DNA of 64,000 bases from Sanguinoderma infundibulare (lineage: Eukaryota > Basidiomycota > Agaricomycetes > Polyporales > Polyporaceae). Below are positions 62,683 to 64,000 of the stretch, piece after piece. Where the stretch lies: the NCBI GenBank assembly GCA_032821775.1, contig JAVLRN010000005.1:1674001-1738000 (forward strand). Direction: 5' to 3'. Positions within the stretch are counted from its first letter, which is position 1; the number at the start of each line of letters is the position of its first letter. The notes beneath the pieces are model-generated. The model did no database searches. It was not told the DNA's origin and saw only the letters and a program-made list of their open reading frames with translations. The position numbers and the translations under genes are program-made.

Positions 62683-64000
62683 CTAGTGTTCGTGCTCGGA
62701 GACGTGATTGGACAACTGGGGGATTGGTGCGTTCTTGGCGGGCGTCGCGACGCCTGGCTCAAGCTTGACCTCTGACGCGGGGCTGACCTCCAGCGCAGGG
62801 ATGGTGAACCCGAAGCGGCCCTTGCCCCACACCTGCTTCTTTTTCTCTTTGCGGCCCTCGCCAAACTCCTCGTTCCACCTCCGCAGCTCCGCGAGGCTGC
62901 CCAGGGACTCCGACGCGGACGGCGTGATCTCCTTCAGGGCCTGTTCGAAGTTCCTCCATGCCAGGGAGCGAGAATGGGGCACTTCGGCCCCGGACGCGTT
63001 ATCTTGGGAAGCTGATGCAGGATCCGGGCTTGTGGTTGACGTGGCGGCCGTCTCGTCTCGTTCGGCGATTTTCTCAGCCTTTGTCGCATTCTCTCTCACC
63101 TCGCCAAACGATCCGTGCTGCTCGGTGGCGACGTGCGAGGTGGGAGCTGCCTTGGTTTTGTCCTCCTCGGGTTTAGCCTCGGTCGAAGTGGACGGAGACG
63201 TCGAAGCTGATGCGGACGGCCGCCATGGCACGGTCACGCGTTCCTTCACCGCGTCCAGAGCGGCGCTGACGCACAAGTCTGCACACAGAAGGGGACACCC
63301 GTATCAGCAACCCCAAAACCCAAACGGGAGGCGCCGTAAAAACAGAAGGACTGACGCTTGAGATCGGACCCGGAGAAACTCTCGGTCTTCTTCGCCAGCT
63401 GCTTGAGGTCGACGTCGACGGCGAGTGTCTCGTCACGAAGCAGGATCTTGAGAATCTCTGTTAATGGCGAATAGTCACCGGGGAGTTTGAATGCGCATGT
63501 TGTCAGCGAAGGTTCGGATAGGCACTCCGATATCTGGGACCAGAAAAGGCATGGGGGGTTCAGGAATGGAGGGAACACCCACCTTCGCGCTCTTTCTCCC
63601 CTGGCAGGTCCACGAGGAGGCGGCGAGGCAGGCGACGAAGGACCGCATCATCGAGGTCAAACGGCCGATTGGTCGCGCCGATGACGATCACGTTGTTCTC
63701 CTTGTTCGTCTTCAGCCCGTCCATCTCCTGCATGAACTCGGTAATGACCCCACGGTGTGCCAGGGAGTTTCCGGACTCCCGGGACAGCCGCGCGCCGAAC
63801 AAAGCATCCAGTTCGTCAATAAAGACGACGCACGGAGACAACCGACGGGCGAGCGTGAACACGGCACGGACGAGCTTCTCGCCCTCGCCAACATACTACA
63901 GGCATGCCGTCAGAAATTACGGAAGAGCTCGTAAAAGTGTAAATGGAATAAATCGTACCATGTCCATGATGTCCGAGGGAGAGACGACAAGCATTCTGCA
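62683..64000 (-). CDS. C-terminal part of an AAA+ ATPase of the Msp1/spastin/katanin class (cut by window end)
   Basis: The gene continues past base 64000, so the P-loop is outside the window. I see LVVSPSDIMDM, YVGEGEKLVRAVFTLARR, Walker B CVVFIDELDALF, FMQEMDGLKTNKENNVIV, sensor 1 IGATNRPFDLDDAVLRR (with the arginine fingers), LLVDLPGEKERE, AILKILLRDETLAVDVDLKQ and KKTESFSGSDLKHLCVSAAL. After a disordered, acidic insert of about 140 residues comes a Vps4-like C-terminal helix, FEQALKEITPSASESLGSLA, with ELRRWNEEFGEG. The LPRR and SGSDLK features are those of the Msp1/ATAD1, spastin, katanin and Vps4 group. The long insert and the isoform cannot be assigned without the N-terminus. Introns lie near 63280-63353, 63458-63581 and 63894-63958. 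Confidence 0.85.

Overview
The window is nuclear DNA of a filamentous basidiomycete, most likely an Agaricomycete. The evidence is dense genes (about 22 protein genes in 64 kb), many introns of about 45-85 nt with GT(G/A)(A/C)GT donors and short (C/T)AG acceptors, GC-rich exons, pyrimidine-rich 5' flanks, and a gene set that is purely eukaryotic and fungal (GT15 mannosyltransferase, fungal kinesin-1 tail, Sec16, Pik1, Sec66). I see no transposon, CRISPR array, prophage, rRNA, secondary-metabolite cluster or other foreign island. The region is a housekeeping block, and its less expected content lies in gene structure (microexons, GC-AG introns), in promoters, and in two unrecognised genes.

Layout. 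1-8.6 kb: the tail of an unrecognised gene; a small spliced DPM2-like gene diverging from OST3 (both ER glycosylation); then SEC16 (COPII exit-site scaffold). 8.9-14.1 kb: an RPAP3-type TPR protein of the R2TP chaperone, and a Pumilio RNA-binding protein with a complete eight-repeat array. 15.5-24.5 kb: conventional kinesin-1, the elongation factor ELOF1 and the mitotic kinesin-5. 24.9-36.6 kb: VPS55, TRS120 (TRAPPII) diverging from PIK1 (Golgi PI 4-kinase), and a KRE2/KTR mannosyltransferase. 37.1 kb: an intron-containing tRNA-Val(CAC). 37.6-42.1 kb: a large disordered protein of unknown role. 43.3-47.7 kb: the USP7/UBP15 deubiquitinase. 48-51.7 kb: SEC66 diverging from mitochondrial citrate synthase. 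52.5-56.4 kb: an unrecognised Pro/Gly-tailed protein diverging from a PP2A B56 subunit. 57.5-62.5 kb: PRI2 (primase large subunit), CHO1 (phosphatidylserine synthase) and NSE1 (Smc5/6 complex). 62.7-64 kb: the C-terminal part of an AAA+ ATPase cut by the window edge.

How they fit together. Many products act in the secretory pathway: DPM2, OST3 and Sec66 at the ER, Sec16 at ER exit sites, Trs120, Pik1 and the KTR enzyme at the Golgi, Vps55 at endosomes. A second group serves the chromosome and cell cycle: kinesin-5, PRI2, NSE1 and B56. PRI2 and NSE1 carry clustered ACGCGT (MCB-like) sites just upstream of their start codons. Two neighbouring divergent pairs join genes of one compartment (DPM2/OST3 and TRS120/PIK1). 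All exon boundaries were placed by eye from splice sites, reading frame and family conservation; where I give an exon-sum check, the spliced length is a multiple of three.
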